A stretch of DNA of 39,795 bases from Anaerolineae bacterium. GTDB lineage: Bacteria > Chloroflexota > Anaerolineae > JAFGEY01. The position numbers were made by a program, and so were the translations under genes. The notes below the pieces were generated by a model. It was given only the letters and a program-made list of their open reading frames with translations, made no database searches and was not told the DNA's origin. The stretch's first letter is position 1. Each line of letters begins with the position of its first letter. The stretch is from contig JADHXD010000031.1 in assembly GCA_016783145.1 (NCBI GenBank), positions 1 to 39,795 on the forward strand. Reading direction: 5' to 3'. This document shows, in pieces, positions 1-7,876 of this stretch.

Positions 1-144
1 CGGCGTGGGCAACAGTCTTGTCTTTGAAGTCACCTTGCGGTGCAACACGGAGAACCAGAAGAGCCCACCTGACCGGCCTGAGTGCCCGGTCAGTATCCCT
101 GGAATCCCATTTCCTGACAAACATATTATACGAGGAGATCGCCT

Positions 145-555
145 ATGCGCTGCCTCGCACTTGACATCGGGGAGCGGCGCACCGGGATCGCCATCGGCGA
201 GGTGCTGGCCCGCCCTCTGACCACTCTGAAACGACGCTCCAAGGACCGGGATTTTGCCGAGATCGCGGAACTGATACGCGAGCATCAGGTGGACACCTTG
301 GTAGTGGGCTTGCCACTGAACATGGATGGTTCCATGGGATTCCAGGCGCAGCGCATCGTTCGGTACGCAGAGCAGCTGAGGCAAGTCCTTGCCGAGATGG
401 TGCTGGATGTCGATCTCGTTTTCTGGGATGAGCGATTGACGACAGAGCAAGCGGAGCAGATCCTGATTGCCAGCGGCCGGAACCGACGGGACCGACAGGC
501 ACGCGTGGATGCGGTCGCTGCCGCAGCGATCCTGCAGAGCTACCTGGATCGCTAG
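145..555 (+). CDS. ruvX: Putative pre-16S rRNA nuclease / Holliday junction resolvase-like RuvX (YqgF)
   Basis: RNase H-fold nuclease of 136 aa, the normal family length (about 135-155). The family matures the 5' end of 16S rRNA and was first proposed as a Holliday junction resolvase; it acts in the cytosol. The acidic active site is visible: D7 in LALDIGERRTG, the WDERLTT motif at residues 94-100, and D122 in ARVDAVAAAAIL. The VVGLPLNMDG motif lies at 53-62. The ATG is preceded by GAGGAG at a proper distance, which fixes the start. mltG begins 58 bp downstream on the same strand, a frequent pairing in bacteria, so co-transcription is likely. Function at family level is secure; the precise substrate is known only from relatives. 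Confidence 0.95.
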   Translation: MRCLALDIGERRTGIAIGEVLARPLTTLKRRSKDRDFAEIAELIREHQVDTLVVGLPLNMDGSMGFQAQRIVRYAEQLRQVLAEMVLDVDLVFWDERLTTEQAEQILIASGRNRRDRQARVDAVAAAAILQSYLDR

Positions 556-613
556 GTGTGAGGAACCGCGCACACAGTCAGGCAGGCACTGGCAAGAACG
601 GAGATACGGTAGA

Positions 614-1786
614 ATGGGATTGTCTACGCAACTGCGTAACACGGGGCGATTCCTTGTGTTCACGCTTTCTGTCTTGACATTGGTCGCACTTGTGAGTGGA
701 ACGTGGTGGTACTTTACCTCTCGCTATGTGCAACCAGAGAAACCGCCTGCAGGGAGACCCGCACTGTCGTTCGATTCGCCGGACGACCTTTACTTTAGCG
801 CAGTACTGCGAATGAGATATGAGGACCTCCTTGAGTCTGCTGGAAGCGACGACACGGCGGTGAGCTTTGTCATAGAACCAGGAGAGACGGCCAGCGACAT
901 CGCTCGCCGATTGGAAGAAGAGAACTTGGTCACGGATGCAGATCTGTTCAAGACCTATGTGCGCTTTCACAAGCTCGACGTCAACCTGGAGGCCGGAGAG
1001 CACACACTGAGACAGACGATGACGATGGAAGACATCGCTCACGAACTGCTCTATGCCCAACTACGCGAGGCCCAGATCACCATCGTCCCGGGCTGGCGCA
1101 TCGAGCAGATCGCAGAGATGCTCGCTTCCGAGACAGCGATAAACGCTGAGGAGTTCCTACTGATCGCGCGTACGGGTGTGTTCAACTACAGTTTCTTGGC
1201 GGAGCGTCCGGCGGCGTCCTCACTGGAGGGCTATCTCGTGGCCGACACCTATCGTATTCCAGTGACTGCCGATGCGACCTCCCTCATCGAGCGACTGCTC
1301 GAGACATTCGGCCAGCGGGTCACACTCGATATGCGCCGCGCCGCCGAAGCGCAGGGGTTGTCTCTCCACGAGATGGTTACCCTTGCCTCCATCGTCGAAC
1401 GGGAGGTGCTGCTGGATGAGGAACGTGCGATCGTGTCCAGCGTCTACTACAATCGATTGGCAACCCTGCTTCCCGAAGCGGATGGCTACCTGCGTGCTGA
1501 CCCGACTTTCCAGTATGCGCGTGGGTATGATCCGTCCAGCGGAAAGTGGTGGGGTGGATTTGTTGTGGATGATGTGAAGACCCTTGATGACCCGTACAAC
1601 ACGTTTCTGTATTCAGGGCTGCCCCCAGGGCCGATCTGCAGCCCTAGTCTGGCATCGCTGGAAGCTGTGGCTCATCCGGCTGATACCGACTATCTCTACT
1701 TCTATGCCAAGGGCGACGGCTCTCACGCCTTCGCTATGACATTCGAGGAGCACCTGCAGAATCAGGCGATCTATGGCGGGGAGTGA
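614..1786 (+). CDS. mltG: Endolytic murein transglycosylase MltG (YceG-like)
   Basis: Cleaves nascent peptidoglycan glycan strands at the outer face of the cytoplasmic membrane and is thought to set strand length. The 390-aa product has a short cytosolic tail, one N-terminal membrane segment (about residues 10-32), then a LysM-like part starting near VIEPGETASDIARRLEEE and the YceG catalytic domain. E262 in LASIVERE is the expected catalytic Glu. YYNRL and the following ADPTFQYA and YNTFLYSGLPPGPI motifs are typical. The frame is open upstream to 467 over ruvX, but the ATG at 614 places the membrane helix at the N-terminus and has GGAG 10 bases before it. It follows ruvX by 58 bp. Confidence 0.94.
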   Translation: MGLSTQLRNTGRFLVFTLSVLTLVALVSGTWWYFTSRYVQPEKPPAGRPALSFDSPDDLYFSAVLRMRYEDLLESAGSDDTAVSFVIEPGETASDIARRLEEENLVTDADLFKTYVRFHKLDVNLEAGEHTLRQTMTMEDIAHELLYAQLREAQITIVPGWRIEQIAEMLASETAINAEEFLLIARTGVFNYSFLAERPAASSLEGYLVADTYRIPVTADATSLIERLLETFGQRVTLDMRRAAEAQGLSLHEMVTLASIVEREVLLDEERAIVSSVYYNRLATLLPEADGYLRADPTFQYARGYDPSSGKWWGGFVVDDVKTLDDPYNTFLYSGLPPGPICSPSLASLEAVAHPADTDYLYFYAKGDGSHAFAMTFEEHLQNQAIYGGE

Positions 1787-1824
1787 GCGGACCGTGCGCT
1801 TCGGCTCTGGCTGAGGCTCCGACG

Positions 1825-1864
1825 CGGCTGGATGCTAGTCGATCTGTACGCTAGCATCCAGCCG
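1825..1864. terminator. Perfect 14-bp inverted repeat after mltG
   Basis: CGGCTGGATGCTAG (1825-1838) and CTAGCATCCAGCCG (1851-1864) are perfect reverse complements around a 12-nt loop. The hairpin starts 38 bp after the mltG stop. It overlaps the last codons of the decayed DUF3048 gene on the other strand. No T-run follows on either strand, so an intrinsic terminator is only one reading; it may act as a processing or blocking structure between the convergent genes. Confidence 0.55.
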
Positions 1865-2509
1865 GACGAGCTGGATCCAGGTCATCCCAGGATGTAGCGG
1901 CACCTTGCTGCCTGTGTCGTCGATGAACACCAGCAGGTCGCGGGTCTGCTGTGGGGTCTCACGCACCCATCTGACATCGTACACTTTGCCATAGTTCATC
2001 GATGGTGGGTTTCCCGACGTCGAATCGCCTGTAAGTTCCGGATCCGGGGTCGTATCGGTACTCTGCCTCGGAATGGGTGGGCTTGTAGATGATCTTCAGG
2101 TGTGTGGCATCCCTCCCGCCGGGCGGCGGTGACTCGTCAAAGACCCACATACCACCAAAGTCCTGTTTATGGTCCGTTTGTAGCCTGCCGCCCATGCCTT
2201 GCCCTGCGTGGCACGGAGCTTGACTGCCGGATGCCCGCCGGAAGCCACAAGAGTGGATCGAAAGATGGACATCAGCTCGCCGTCGATGAGGCGTACGCTG
2301 CGAAGAGGACCCACGGGATAAGCGTCGCCTCCCATAAAGATGGCGGTGAATCGAGTCAGATAAGCCTCTGCCTCGCGCTCGATGACGACGTCTGCCCGGC
2401 TCAGTCCGGACTGGGGGCGCGCCTCCGAGGGTAAGTTGGGGATCTTGATGCCCAGTGGGCGGCGGTTCAGCTTCCACGAAGGGACCATCAGGCCGGTCAG
2501 TGGGTTCAT
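1835..2509 (-). pseudogene. Decayed DUF3048 (YerB-like) lipoprotein-type gene
   Basis: Three pieces of a DUF3048 protein lie in order on the minus strand but in different frames. The N-terminal piece (2509 down to about 2190) reads NPLTGLMVPSWKLNRRPLG, then RPQSGLSRADVVIE, TRFTAIF and VGPLRSVRLIDGEL, all hallmark segments. The middle piece (about 2155-1960) is in another frame and has WVFDESPPPGGRDATHLKI and YRYDPGSGTYRRF. A last piece in a third frame (about 1981-1835) has RWVRETPQQ, PLHPGMTWIQLV and a TAG stop. Stretches expected between the pieces are missing, and no signal peptide is visible upstream. The family is extracellular or membrane-anchored with unclear function. At least two frame changes plus deletions make an intact product impossible. 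Confidence 0.85.
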
Positions 2510-2626
2510 CTCCGCAGCATACCGCAGTTCAAGGGTTTTGTCAAGTGATTTTGTGGCCCGCGACCGCGTACACGCGGTGGCGGCGAGAGGTCCACACATC
2601 AAAGACGGCATGGAGGGAACCTGGAA

Positions 2627-3550
2627 ATGAGGTATCGTGAATTGGGCAAGACAGGCGTTCTGGTCTCGGAAGTAGGGCTGGGAGGGAATCGTCTGGGTCA
2701 AGACAGCCAGCCCGACGAGTACTGGATTCAGCTTGTGCGCCGCGCTGCCGACCTGGGAGTGACTGTTTTCGACACTGCAGAAGCATATGGCTGGGGACGA
2801 AGTGAAGAGATGATCGGTTTGGCGCTCGGCAATCGAGATGACGTGCTCATCGCAAGCAAGATGTGCCGTGTGCAGGAGACCGACGAGAAGGACTACTCGG
2901 CGGCCCGTATGACCGAGACCGTTGAGAACAGCCTGCGGCGCCTGCGTCGTGACTGCATTGACATCTACCAGCTTCATAGCCCAAGTCGCCAGGACCTCGA
3001 GCGGTTCGACTGGGCAGAAGGGATGGAGACGCTAAGGCGGCAAGGCAAGATCCGGTTCGCTGGCGTGGCTGTCAACAGCGCAGCAGACGGGGTGTGGCTG
3101 ATCGAGCAGGGCGCAGTGCAGGCGCTCCAGTTGACGTACAGCATCTTTGTCACCGAGCCCGAGCAAGCGCTCTTTGGTCTGGCAGAGAAGCGGGGTGTGG
3201 GGCTGCTCTGCCGCATGCCTCTGGCAAGAGGTGTGCTAACGGGCAAGTTTAGGGTGGGACAGGAGGTGCCGGCCGGGCATCGCGCGCTTCTCGACGGTCC
3301 ACGTATGGGTGAGAACATCCGTCGTGCTGAGAGTCTGCGCGCTCTCGCCACAGAATATGAGGGCGGAATGACCCGTTTGGCGCTTCGTTTTAGCCTGACG
3401 CCGCAGGCCGTGTCGGCGATCATCCCCGGCGCGCGTACGCTTGAGCAGCTCGAAGAGAACGTCGCTGCCTCAAACGGGGTTGGGCTGCCCAGCCAAGTAA
3501 GCGAACAGATCGCTCATCTGCGTGCTGGGTGGGCTGGCGGCCCGGCCTGA
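2627..3550 (+). CDS. Aldo/keto reductase
   Basis: Cytosolic NAD(P)H-dependent oxidoreductase with a TIM-barrel fold, 307 aa, typical length. The catalytic tetrad is complete: D49 and Y54 in FDTAEAYG, K78 in IASKM, H117 in QLHSP. The nucleotide-binding end is recognisable near IIPGARTLEQLEENV. The N-terminus MRYRELGKTGVLVSEVGLG is typical of the bacterial YajO/YghZ-like branch. GGAGGG precedes the ATG. The gene is divergent from the decayed DUF3048 gene and is followed 163 bp later by the histidine kinase. The substrate cannot be told from sequence; it is probably a sugar-derived or xenobiotic carbonyl. Confidence 0.93.
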   Translation: MRYRELGKTGVLVSEVGLGGNRLGQDSQPDEYWIQLVRRAADLGVTVFDTAEAYGWGRSEEMIGLALGNRDDVLIASKMCRVQETDEKDYSAARMTETVENSLRRLRRDCIDIYQLHSPSRQDLERFDWAEGMETLRRQGKIRFAGVAVNSAADGVWLIEQGAVQALQLTYSIFVTEPEQALFGLAEKRGVGLLCRMPLARGVLTGKFRVGQEVPAGHRALLDGPRMGENIRRAESLRALATEYEGGMTRLALRFSLTPQAVSAIIPGARTLEQLEENVAASNGVGLPSQVSEQIAHLRAGWAGGPA

Positions 3551-3713
3551 TGCGGTCCCTGTTTGCAGACCCGCTGCGGGAACACGGTGAGCATCGCGTC
3601 AACGCACGAGCCGAGGCGAGTTGGCTTTGACGCAGTAGACGGGCGTGTCCAGAGTGGCATCCCCCCAGGGACGAAATGGCCCCATGCAGTTGGTCTGGAG
3701 TGAGGGTGGATAG

Positions 3714-4988
3714 GTGAGCAACCTGACGGAGTCGATGAACAAGGAACAGATCGCGAGCATGCAGAACCGCATGTCGAACCTTGAGCGGCTGCTCAGGCTG
3801 ATGCAGGTCATCAACTCGACCCTGGAGACGGATCCCTTGTTGGACATCATCGTACAGGTTGCCACAGAGCTGACCAACACGGAATCTGCCTCCATCTTGC
3901 TGGTTGATGAGGAAAGTGGTGAACTGCGCTTTGTCGCCGCCACCGGACAGAGCAGCGCTGATCTCAAGCCTATCCCGGTGCCGATAGAGGGCAGCGTGGC
4001 GGGAACCGTGGTCACGGGGAACAAGCCTCTGCTCATCCGCGACGCGCCCAGCGACCCGCGTTGGTATCAGGACGTGGACCGAGTAAGTGGGATCGTCACA
4101 CACTCGCTCGCCGCAGTGCCGATGCAGGTGAGAGGAAAGGTCATTGGCGTTGTCGAGGCACTGAACAAGCGCGGCGGCGGGGAGATGACCTGGGATGACG
4201 TCGATATCTTGAGCACCCTGGCCACGCAGGCAGCAGTCGCTATCCAGAATGCGCACTGGATCGCTGCGCTCCAGGTCGCCTACAACAAGTTGAACGAACT
4301 CGACCGGCTCAAGAGTGAGTTCATCGCCGTCGCCGCGCACGAACTGCGCACACCACTTTCCCTGATCCTGGGGTACGCGACATTTCTCAGGGAAGAGGCG
4401 TCAGGAACGGCCAAGGAGCAGGTGGATATCGTGCTGCAGAGCGCGATCCGCCTGAGACTTTTGATCGAGGATATGGTCAGTCTGCGCCAGGTGGACGCAG
4501 GAGAAGCCGCGCTGAAGCTGGAGACGGTGGAACTCCACGACTTGGTCGATTCGGCAGTCAGAGAGATCCAGTCGATGGCGGAGGCCAAGGGTCAAGAGAT
4601 CGTGCTTTCTTCCCGTCATTCAGGGCCAATCGTGACCCAGGTTGACCGCGCCAAGATGATCATCGTGCTGGTCAAGTTGCTCTCCAACGCCATCAAATAC
4701 ACGAGTCGCGGTGGGAGGATTGGCGTCCAAACAGGAAGAGACGCGGATAATGCGTGGTTCACGGTGTGGGACACCGGGATCGGGATTTCGGCAACAGACC
4801 TGAGCCGCATCTTTGACCGGTTCTATCAGGTCGAGCCGAGCCTGGCTCGCCGCTATGAGGGGCTGGGGCTGGGATTGGCGATCGCCAAAGAGATGGTCGA
4901 ATTGCACCGCGGGCATATCAGAGTCCAGAGCCAGGAGGGAAAGGGGAGCGCGTTCACGGTCACTCTCCCCATTCACCCACCATCCTGA
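3714..4988 (+). CDS. Cytosolic GAF-domain sensor histidine kinase
   Basis: 424-aa two-component kinase with no membrane segment. A short coiled start (about 5-35) is followed by a GAF domain (about 30-175) with SASILLVDEESGELRFVAATG, then HisKA with phospho-acceptor H209 in AHELRTPLSLILGY, and a HATPase domain. The HATPase carries N-box LLSNAIKYT, G1 DTGIGI, F-box FDRFYQ and G2 GLGLGLAIAK. The GTG start at 3714 is preceded by GAGGGTGG; an ATG seven codons later is the alternative. No response regulator gene lies nearby, so it is an orphan kinase. Its GAF domain closely resembles GAF1 of the kinase at 24426. The ligand is unknown. Confidence 0.93.
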   Translation: MSNLTESMNKEQIASMQNRMSNLERLLRLMQVINSTLETDPLLDIIVQVATELTNTESASILLVDEESGELRFVAATGQSSADLKPIPVPIEGSVAGTVVTGNKPLLIRDAPSDPRWYQDVDRVSGIVTHSLAAVPMQVRGKVIGVVEALNKRGGGEMTWDDVDILSTLATQAAVAIQNAHWIAALQVAYNKLNELDRLKSEFIAVAAHELRTPLSLILGYATFLREEASGTAKEQVDIVLQSAIRLRLLIEDMVSLRQVDAGEAALKLETVELHDLVDSAVREIQSMAEAKGQEIVLSSRHSGPIVTQVDRAKMIIVLVKLLSNAIKYTSRGGRIGVQTGRDADNAWFTVWDTGIGISATDLSRIFDRFYQVEPSLARRYEGLGLGLAIAKEMVELHRGHIRVQSQEGKGSAFTVTLPIHPPS

Positions 4989-4992
4989 GCAC

Positions 4993-5032
4993 AAGGGCAC
5001 TGCCAACGTTTTGCGGCCTTGGCAGTGCCCTT
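4993..5032. terminator. Bidirectional 13-14 bp hairpin between convergent genes
   Basis: AAGGGCACTGCCAA (4993-5006) pairs perfectly with TTGGCAGTGCCCTT (5019-5032) around a 12-nt loop. It begins four bases after the kinase stop and lies 24 bases from the stop of the minus-strand gene. The arms end in TT on one strand and start with AA, giving minimal T-tracts on both strands. Position and stability suggest a shared terminator. Confidence 0.75.
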
Positions 5033-5055
5033 ACATCGGCGTGGGACTCTCGACA

Positions 5056-5820
5056 TCACATCTGAGCAGAGCGCCACCACTGATAGTGTTCTCTGCGCAG
5101 GACTTCCTGCGAGGGCATCAGGAAGAACAGCATCTTGCCCGCATTGCCCAGATAGAAGCCGCTCTTCACAGTGCGATAGTGGAAGGCCGTCCGGTGAATC
5201 CGGTCGACCATCTTGACCACGACGGTCTTGGTTCTCAGTTCCAAGAGGCACTGCCTGTAGTGGTCCATGTTCGAGTAGGGCAGCCCTTGTGAAGATCCAA
5301 ACTCGGGATTGTCGGCCAGGCCTCCCAGGGTGAGCTCAACAAAGCACAGGGCAGGAACGGTCACCATCCCTTTCGCGGGATCGTTCAAAAGCTCGAAAAA
5401 GTCCTCGGGGCACAGCGTGCTCGCCACTCGGGGGTGAACCGGTGCGATCTCCTGGTACAGGTGCATACCACCCTCACACTCGGGGGTCGTGCCCGAGGCA
5501 TCCAGCCCCAATGTGCGACCATCTTGGGTGGTGATGTACAGCTTTTGGATGGCACTGAGTGGGACATGCTCCAGTACACGGTAGACCGATATGTAGACCG
5601 AACGCTTGGGAGTACCGTCCTCGTGAGGGACGAGTCTCTTGTATCCAGCGTCGATATCAAAGTATGGATGGCGGAAGTCAGGATCGAGCTCAAAGAACAT
5701 CGCTTGGCTGCGAGACTTTTTCTCGCTGCCAGTGGCATAGTACGTGCCAAACGACTCAGGACTCAACTGGGAAGCGACAAGCGCCTCGGGCATCATGGAT
5801 AGGTACAGGTGAGTCTCCAT
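5056..5820 (-). CDS. Uncharacterised 254-aa protein
   Basis: I do not recognise a named family. The frame has coding-like composition throughout, no signal peptide and no membrane helix, so the product is probably cytosolic. Notable segments are the N-terminal METHLYLSMMPEALVAS, a FYPxxLDPDFRHPYFDI-like acidic/aromatic part (MFFELDPDFRHPYFDID), a possible small-molecule fold around LYITTQDGRTLGLD, and a basic and aromatic C-terminus (REHYQWWRSAQM). The frame is open to 5892 across the tRNA, but the ATG at 5820 has GGAAAGG upstream and is the sensible start. It sits 47 bp downstream of tRNA-Ser on the same strand with no terminator between, so it may share the mreB-tadA-tRNA transcript. Confidence 0.8.
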   Translation of the reverse strand: METHLYLSMMPEALVASQLSPESFGTYYATGSEKKSRSQAMFFELDPDFRHPYFDIDAGYKRLVPHEDGTPKRSVYISVYRVLEHVPLSAIQKLYITTQDGRTLGLDASGTTPECEGGMHLYQEIAPVHPRVASTLCPEDFFELLNDPAKGMVTVPALCFVELTLGGLADNPEFGSSQGLPYSNMDHYRQCLLELRTKTVVVKMVDRIHRTAFHYRTVKSGFYLGNAGKMLFFLMPSQEVLRREHYQWWRSAQM

Positions 5821-5867
5821 TGACGTTTTCCTTTCCTTGTCTGTTGGGGTGATCTCCCGCACGGAGG

Positions 5868-5956
5868 CGGAGAGGGTGGGATTCGAACCCACGGAGCTCT
5901 TGCGAGCTCACTGCAGTTCGAGTGCAGCGCACTAAGCCGGACTATGCGACCTCTCC
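5868..5956 (-). tRNA. tRNA-Ser (anticodon CGA)
   Basis: Full cloverleaf with the long variable arm of class II tRNAs. The acceptor stem GGAGAGG/CCTCTCC is perfect, with discriminator G. The anticodon stem is CTGCA/TGCAG with loop CTCGAAC, so the anticodon is CGA and it reads UCG. The variable arm pairs GAGCTC with GAGCTC, and the T arm is GTGGG TTCGAAT CCCAC. No CCA is encoded. It begins 14 bp after the tadA stop, suggesting processing from the mreB-tadA transcript. Confidence 0.97.
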
Positions 5957-5970
5957 GTGTGGACCCGATT

Positions 5971-6495
5971 TTACACCGACTCGTGCTTTTCCGCAAGTCG
6001 GCGATGTTTCCACGCTTCTGAATAGCGTGGTATTGTGCCCTCCCGTAGGGCACAGAAAAACGCTCCGATCAGATCCTGCACTTGCGCTGAGAGCAGACCC
6101 CTCGTCACCTGGACCTGGTGGTTGAGTTGTGGGTGGTGCAAGAGATCGATCACCGACCCGGCGGCACCGGCCTTTGGGTCATCCAGTGCGTAGATGAGGC
6201 GAGGAAGCCGGGCCTGGATCATCGCTCCTGCACACATCGGGCAGGGCTCCAGCGTGCAGTAGAGGGTCACATCCAAGAGACGCCAGCCGCCTTGCGTGCG
6301 AGCTGCCTCTCGCAGGGCAATGATCTCTGCGTGCGCCGTGGGGTCACACTGTGTCTCTTTGCCATTGTGCCCTCTGCCGACGATCTCCCCACGGTAGACC
6401 GCCACAGCGCCGACGGGGATCTCTCCGTTCTCGAAGGCGCATTTAGCTTCCTCAATTGCCAGGCGCATGAACGCTTCGTCGTTGCTCGTGGTCAC
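5971..6495 (-). CDS. tadA: tRNA-specific adenosine deaminase TadA
   Basis: Converts A34 to inosine in the wobble position of tRNA-Arg(ACG). The product is 174 aa. The zinc and catalytic residues of the cytidine/deoxycytidylate deaminase fold are present: H55 and E57 in TAHAEIIAL, C85 and C88 in PCPMCAGA. The motif NGEIPVGAVAV is typical of TadA rather than guanine deaminase. The start is GTG at 6495, eight bases after the mreB stop, with a weak GAGAAG just upstream; the ATG at codon 10 is an alternative. tRNA-Ser follows directly. The gene is essential in most bacteria that use ACG-decoding inosine. Confidence 0.94.
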   Translation of the reverse strand: MTTSNDEAFMRLAIEEAKCAFENGEIPVGAVAVYRGEIVGRGHNGKETQCDPTAHAEIIALREAARTQGGWRLLDVTLYCTLEPCPMCAGAMIQARLPRLIYALDDPKAGAAGSVIDLLHHPQLNHQVQVTRGLLSAQVQDLIGAFFCALREGTIPRYSEAWKHRRLAEKHESV

Positions 6496-6503
6496 TTCTC
6501 AAC

Positions 6504-7505
6504 CTACGGTGCGGGCAGACTTCTTCTCAAGATGTGGATGTTGTCCAATGCCTTCCCGGCACCGACGGCGACCCGGGAGATGGGGTCCTGAGCGACATAG
6601 CACGGCACTCCCGTCTCTTGGGTCAGCATCCGGTCGATGTTGCGCAGGAGCGCACCGCCACCCAGCACGGCGATGCCCCGATCGATGATGTCGGAAGACA
6701 GCTCCGGGGGTGTTCTCTCCAACACAGACCGCACGACATTGATGATGGCGGCCAGCGGTTCGGCGATAGCTTCTGTGATCTCGCTAGATGTGATGGTGAT
6801 CGTCTTGGGCAGCCCTGCGACCTGGTCTCTTCCCTGCACCTCTATGGACAGCTCCTCTTCCAGGGGAAGCGCGCTTCCGATCGCGATCTTGACCTCTTCG
6901 GCCGTGGGCATTCCGATCAACAGGTTGTATTTCTTCCGGATGTAGGACATGATCGCCTCATCGATCCGCACGCCAGCCATACGGACCGAGTCAGAGACGA
7001 CGATTTCGTTCATCGAGATCACTGCAGCTTCGCTGGCCCCGCCCCCGATATCGATGACCATATTCCCTGTTGGCGTGCCTATCGGCATTCCTGCACCATA
7101 GGCAGCGGCAAGAGGCTCGGGGATCAAGTAGACCTCTCTTCCGCCTGCTTGGAGGGCTGCCTCGTGCACAGCCCGGCTTTCTACGCTGGTGACTCCCACC
7201 GGCACGCTGATCATGATCTGCGGCTTGAAAGGGGTGCGCCCGCATACCTTGCGAATAAAGTAGCGCAGCATAGCTTCCGTGACCATATAGTCGGCGATTA
7301 CGCCGTTCTGCAGGGGACGCATGACCTCGATCGTGTCTGGAGTGCGATCAAGCATCTCGCGTGCCTCGTTGCCTACGGCAACGATCCGCTCGTCCTTCAG
7401 TGCGATGGCTACAACGGATGGCTCTTGCAGGACGATTCCTTTGCCTTTCACGTAGACCAAAACGTTGACCGTACCCAGGTCAATACCGATCTTTTTACCA
7501 AACAT
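6504..7505 (-). CDS. mreB: Rod-shape-determining actin homologue MreB
   Basis: Bacterial actin that forms membrane-bound filaments guiding peptidoglycan synthesis. The product is 333 aa, the standard length. It has phosphate-1 motif [13 protein letters not shown], the connector [12 protein letters not shown], phosphate-2 [15 protein letters not shown] and the adenosine motif [13 protein letters not shown]. The ATG at 7505 (MFGKKIG) is chosen over the one two codons earlier because AGGAG sits 8 bases before it but only 2 bases before the other. No mreC or mreD is adjacent; tadA follows after 8 bp. A clear promoter lies at 7570-7598. Confidence 0.96.
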   Translation of the reverse strand: MFGKKIGIDLGTVNVLVYVKGKGIVLQEPSVVAIALKDERIVAVGNEAREMLDRTPDTIEVMRPLQNGVIADYMVTEAMLRYFIRKVCGRTPFKPQIMISVPVGVTSVESRAVHEAALQAGGREVYLIPEPLAAAYGAGMPIGTPTGNMVIDIGGGASEAAVISMNEIVVSDSVRMAGVRIDEAIMSYIRKKYNLLIGMPTAEEVKIAIGSALPLEEELSIEVQGRDQVAGLPKTITITSSEITEAIAEPLAAIINVVRSVLERTPPELSSDIIDRGIAVLGGGALLRNIDRMLTQETGVPCYVAQDPISRVAVGAGKALDNIHILRRSLPAP

Positions 7506-7569
7506 GCACATCGCTCCTGCTCATGGGTAAAGAGTACGCGCTGGGGGGGCGCCGATCTCACAAGCGGGC

Positions 7570-7598
7570 ATTATAACAGGATCAAGTCGAAATGGCAA
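7570..7598 (-). promoter_or_regulatory. Promoter of mreB-tadA-tRNA-Ser
   Basis: On the minus strand TTGCCA (7598-7593) and a perfect TATAAT (7575-7570) are separated by 17 bp. The start of transcription would be near 7563, leaving a leader of about 58 nt before mreB. It is back to back with the tRNA-Leu promoter. Confidence 0.8.
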
Positions 7599-7611
7599 GC
7601 TAAACGGGCCT

Positions 7612-7640
7612 TTGACTTATCACAAAAAGTCGGGTAAAAT
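7612..7640 (+). promoter_or_regulatory. Promoter of tRNA-Leu
   Basis: TTGACT (7612-7617) and TAAAAT (7635-7640) are 17 bp apart, about 75 bp before the tRNA-Leu gene. This leaves a 5' leader for RNase P to remove. Confidence 0.8.
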
Positions 7641-7716
7641 GCATCCGACCACGCGTATGAACGCGCCAGCGCCCGGACCTTCTCAACGAGACCTTTTCCG
7701 AGCGGACATCGACTAG

Positions 7717-7801
7717 GGGGCGGTGGCGGAATGGCAGACGCTGCGGACTTAAACTCCGCTGGCCCGCAAAGGCCGTGTGGGTTCGACTCCCATCCGCCCC
7801 A
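7717..7801 (+). tRNA. tRNA-Leu (anticodon UAA)
   Basis: Class II cloverleaf. The acceptor stem GGGGCGG/CCGCCCC is perfect, with discriminator A. The anticodon stem is GCGGA/TCCGC with loop CTTAAAC, giving anticodon UAA. The T arm is GTGGG TTCGACT CCCAT. CCA is not encoded. Two short hairpins follow (7811-7839 and 7841-7856) without T-runs and may help 3' processing or termination. Confidence 0.97.
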
Positions 7802-7876
7802 TATCCTCCAGGGCGTCTTGGTTCTGTGATCAGACGTCCTGCGTGCCTCTGCACGCGCTATGCAGGGCCGGCGACG

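Noticed and set aside
5..220. Open frame at the window start running into ruvX
   Set aside because: It has a short coding-like beginning (NSLVFEVTLRCN) but then overlaps ruvX out of frame and has no supported start; it may be the tail of something outside the window, which cannot be decided. A weak hairpin (69-93) is also present there.
143..502. 119-aa minus-strand frame opposite ruvX
   Set aside because: Shadow frame of a well-supported gene, with arginine/proline/serine-rich low-quality translation; many similar antisense frames across the window were dropped for the same reason.
467..613. N-terminal extension of mltG
   Set aside because: It overlaps ruvX, has no ribosome-binding site, and would bury the membrane anchor behind a basic, unlikely leader.
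7811..7856. Two hairpins after tRNA-Leu as a terminator
   Set aside because: Stems are short or contain a wobble pair and no T-run follows; kept only as a remark in the tRNA entry.
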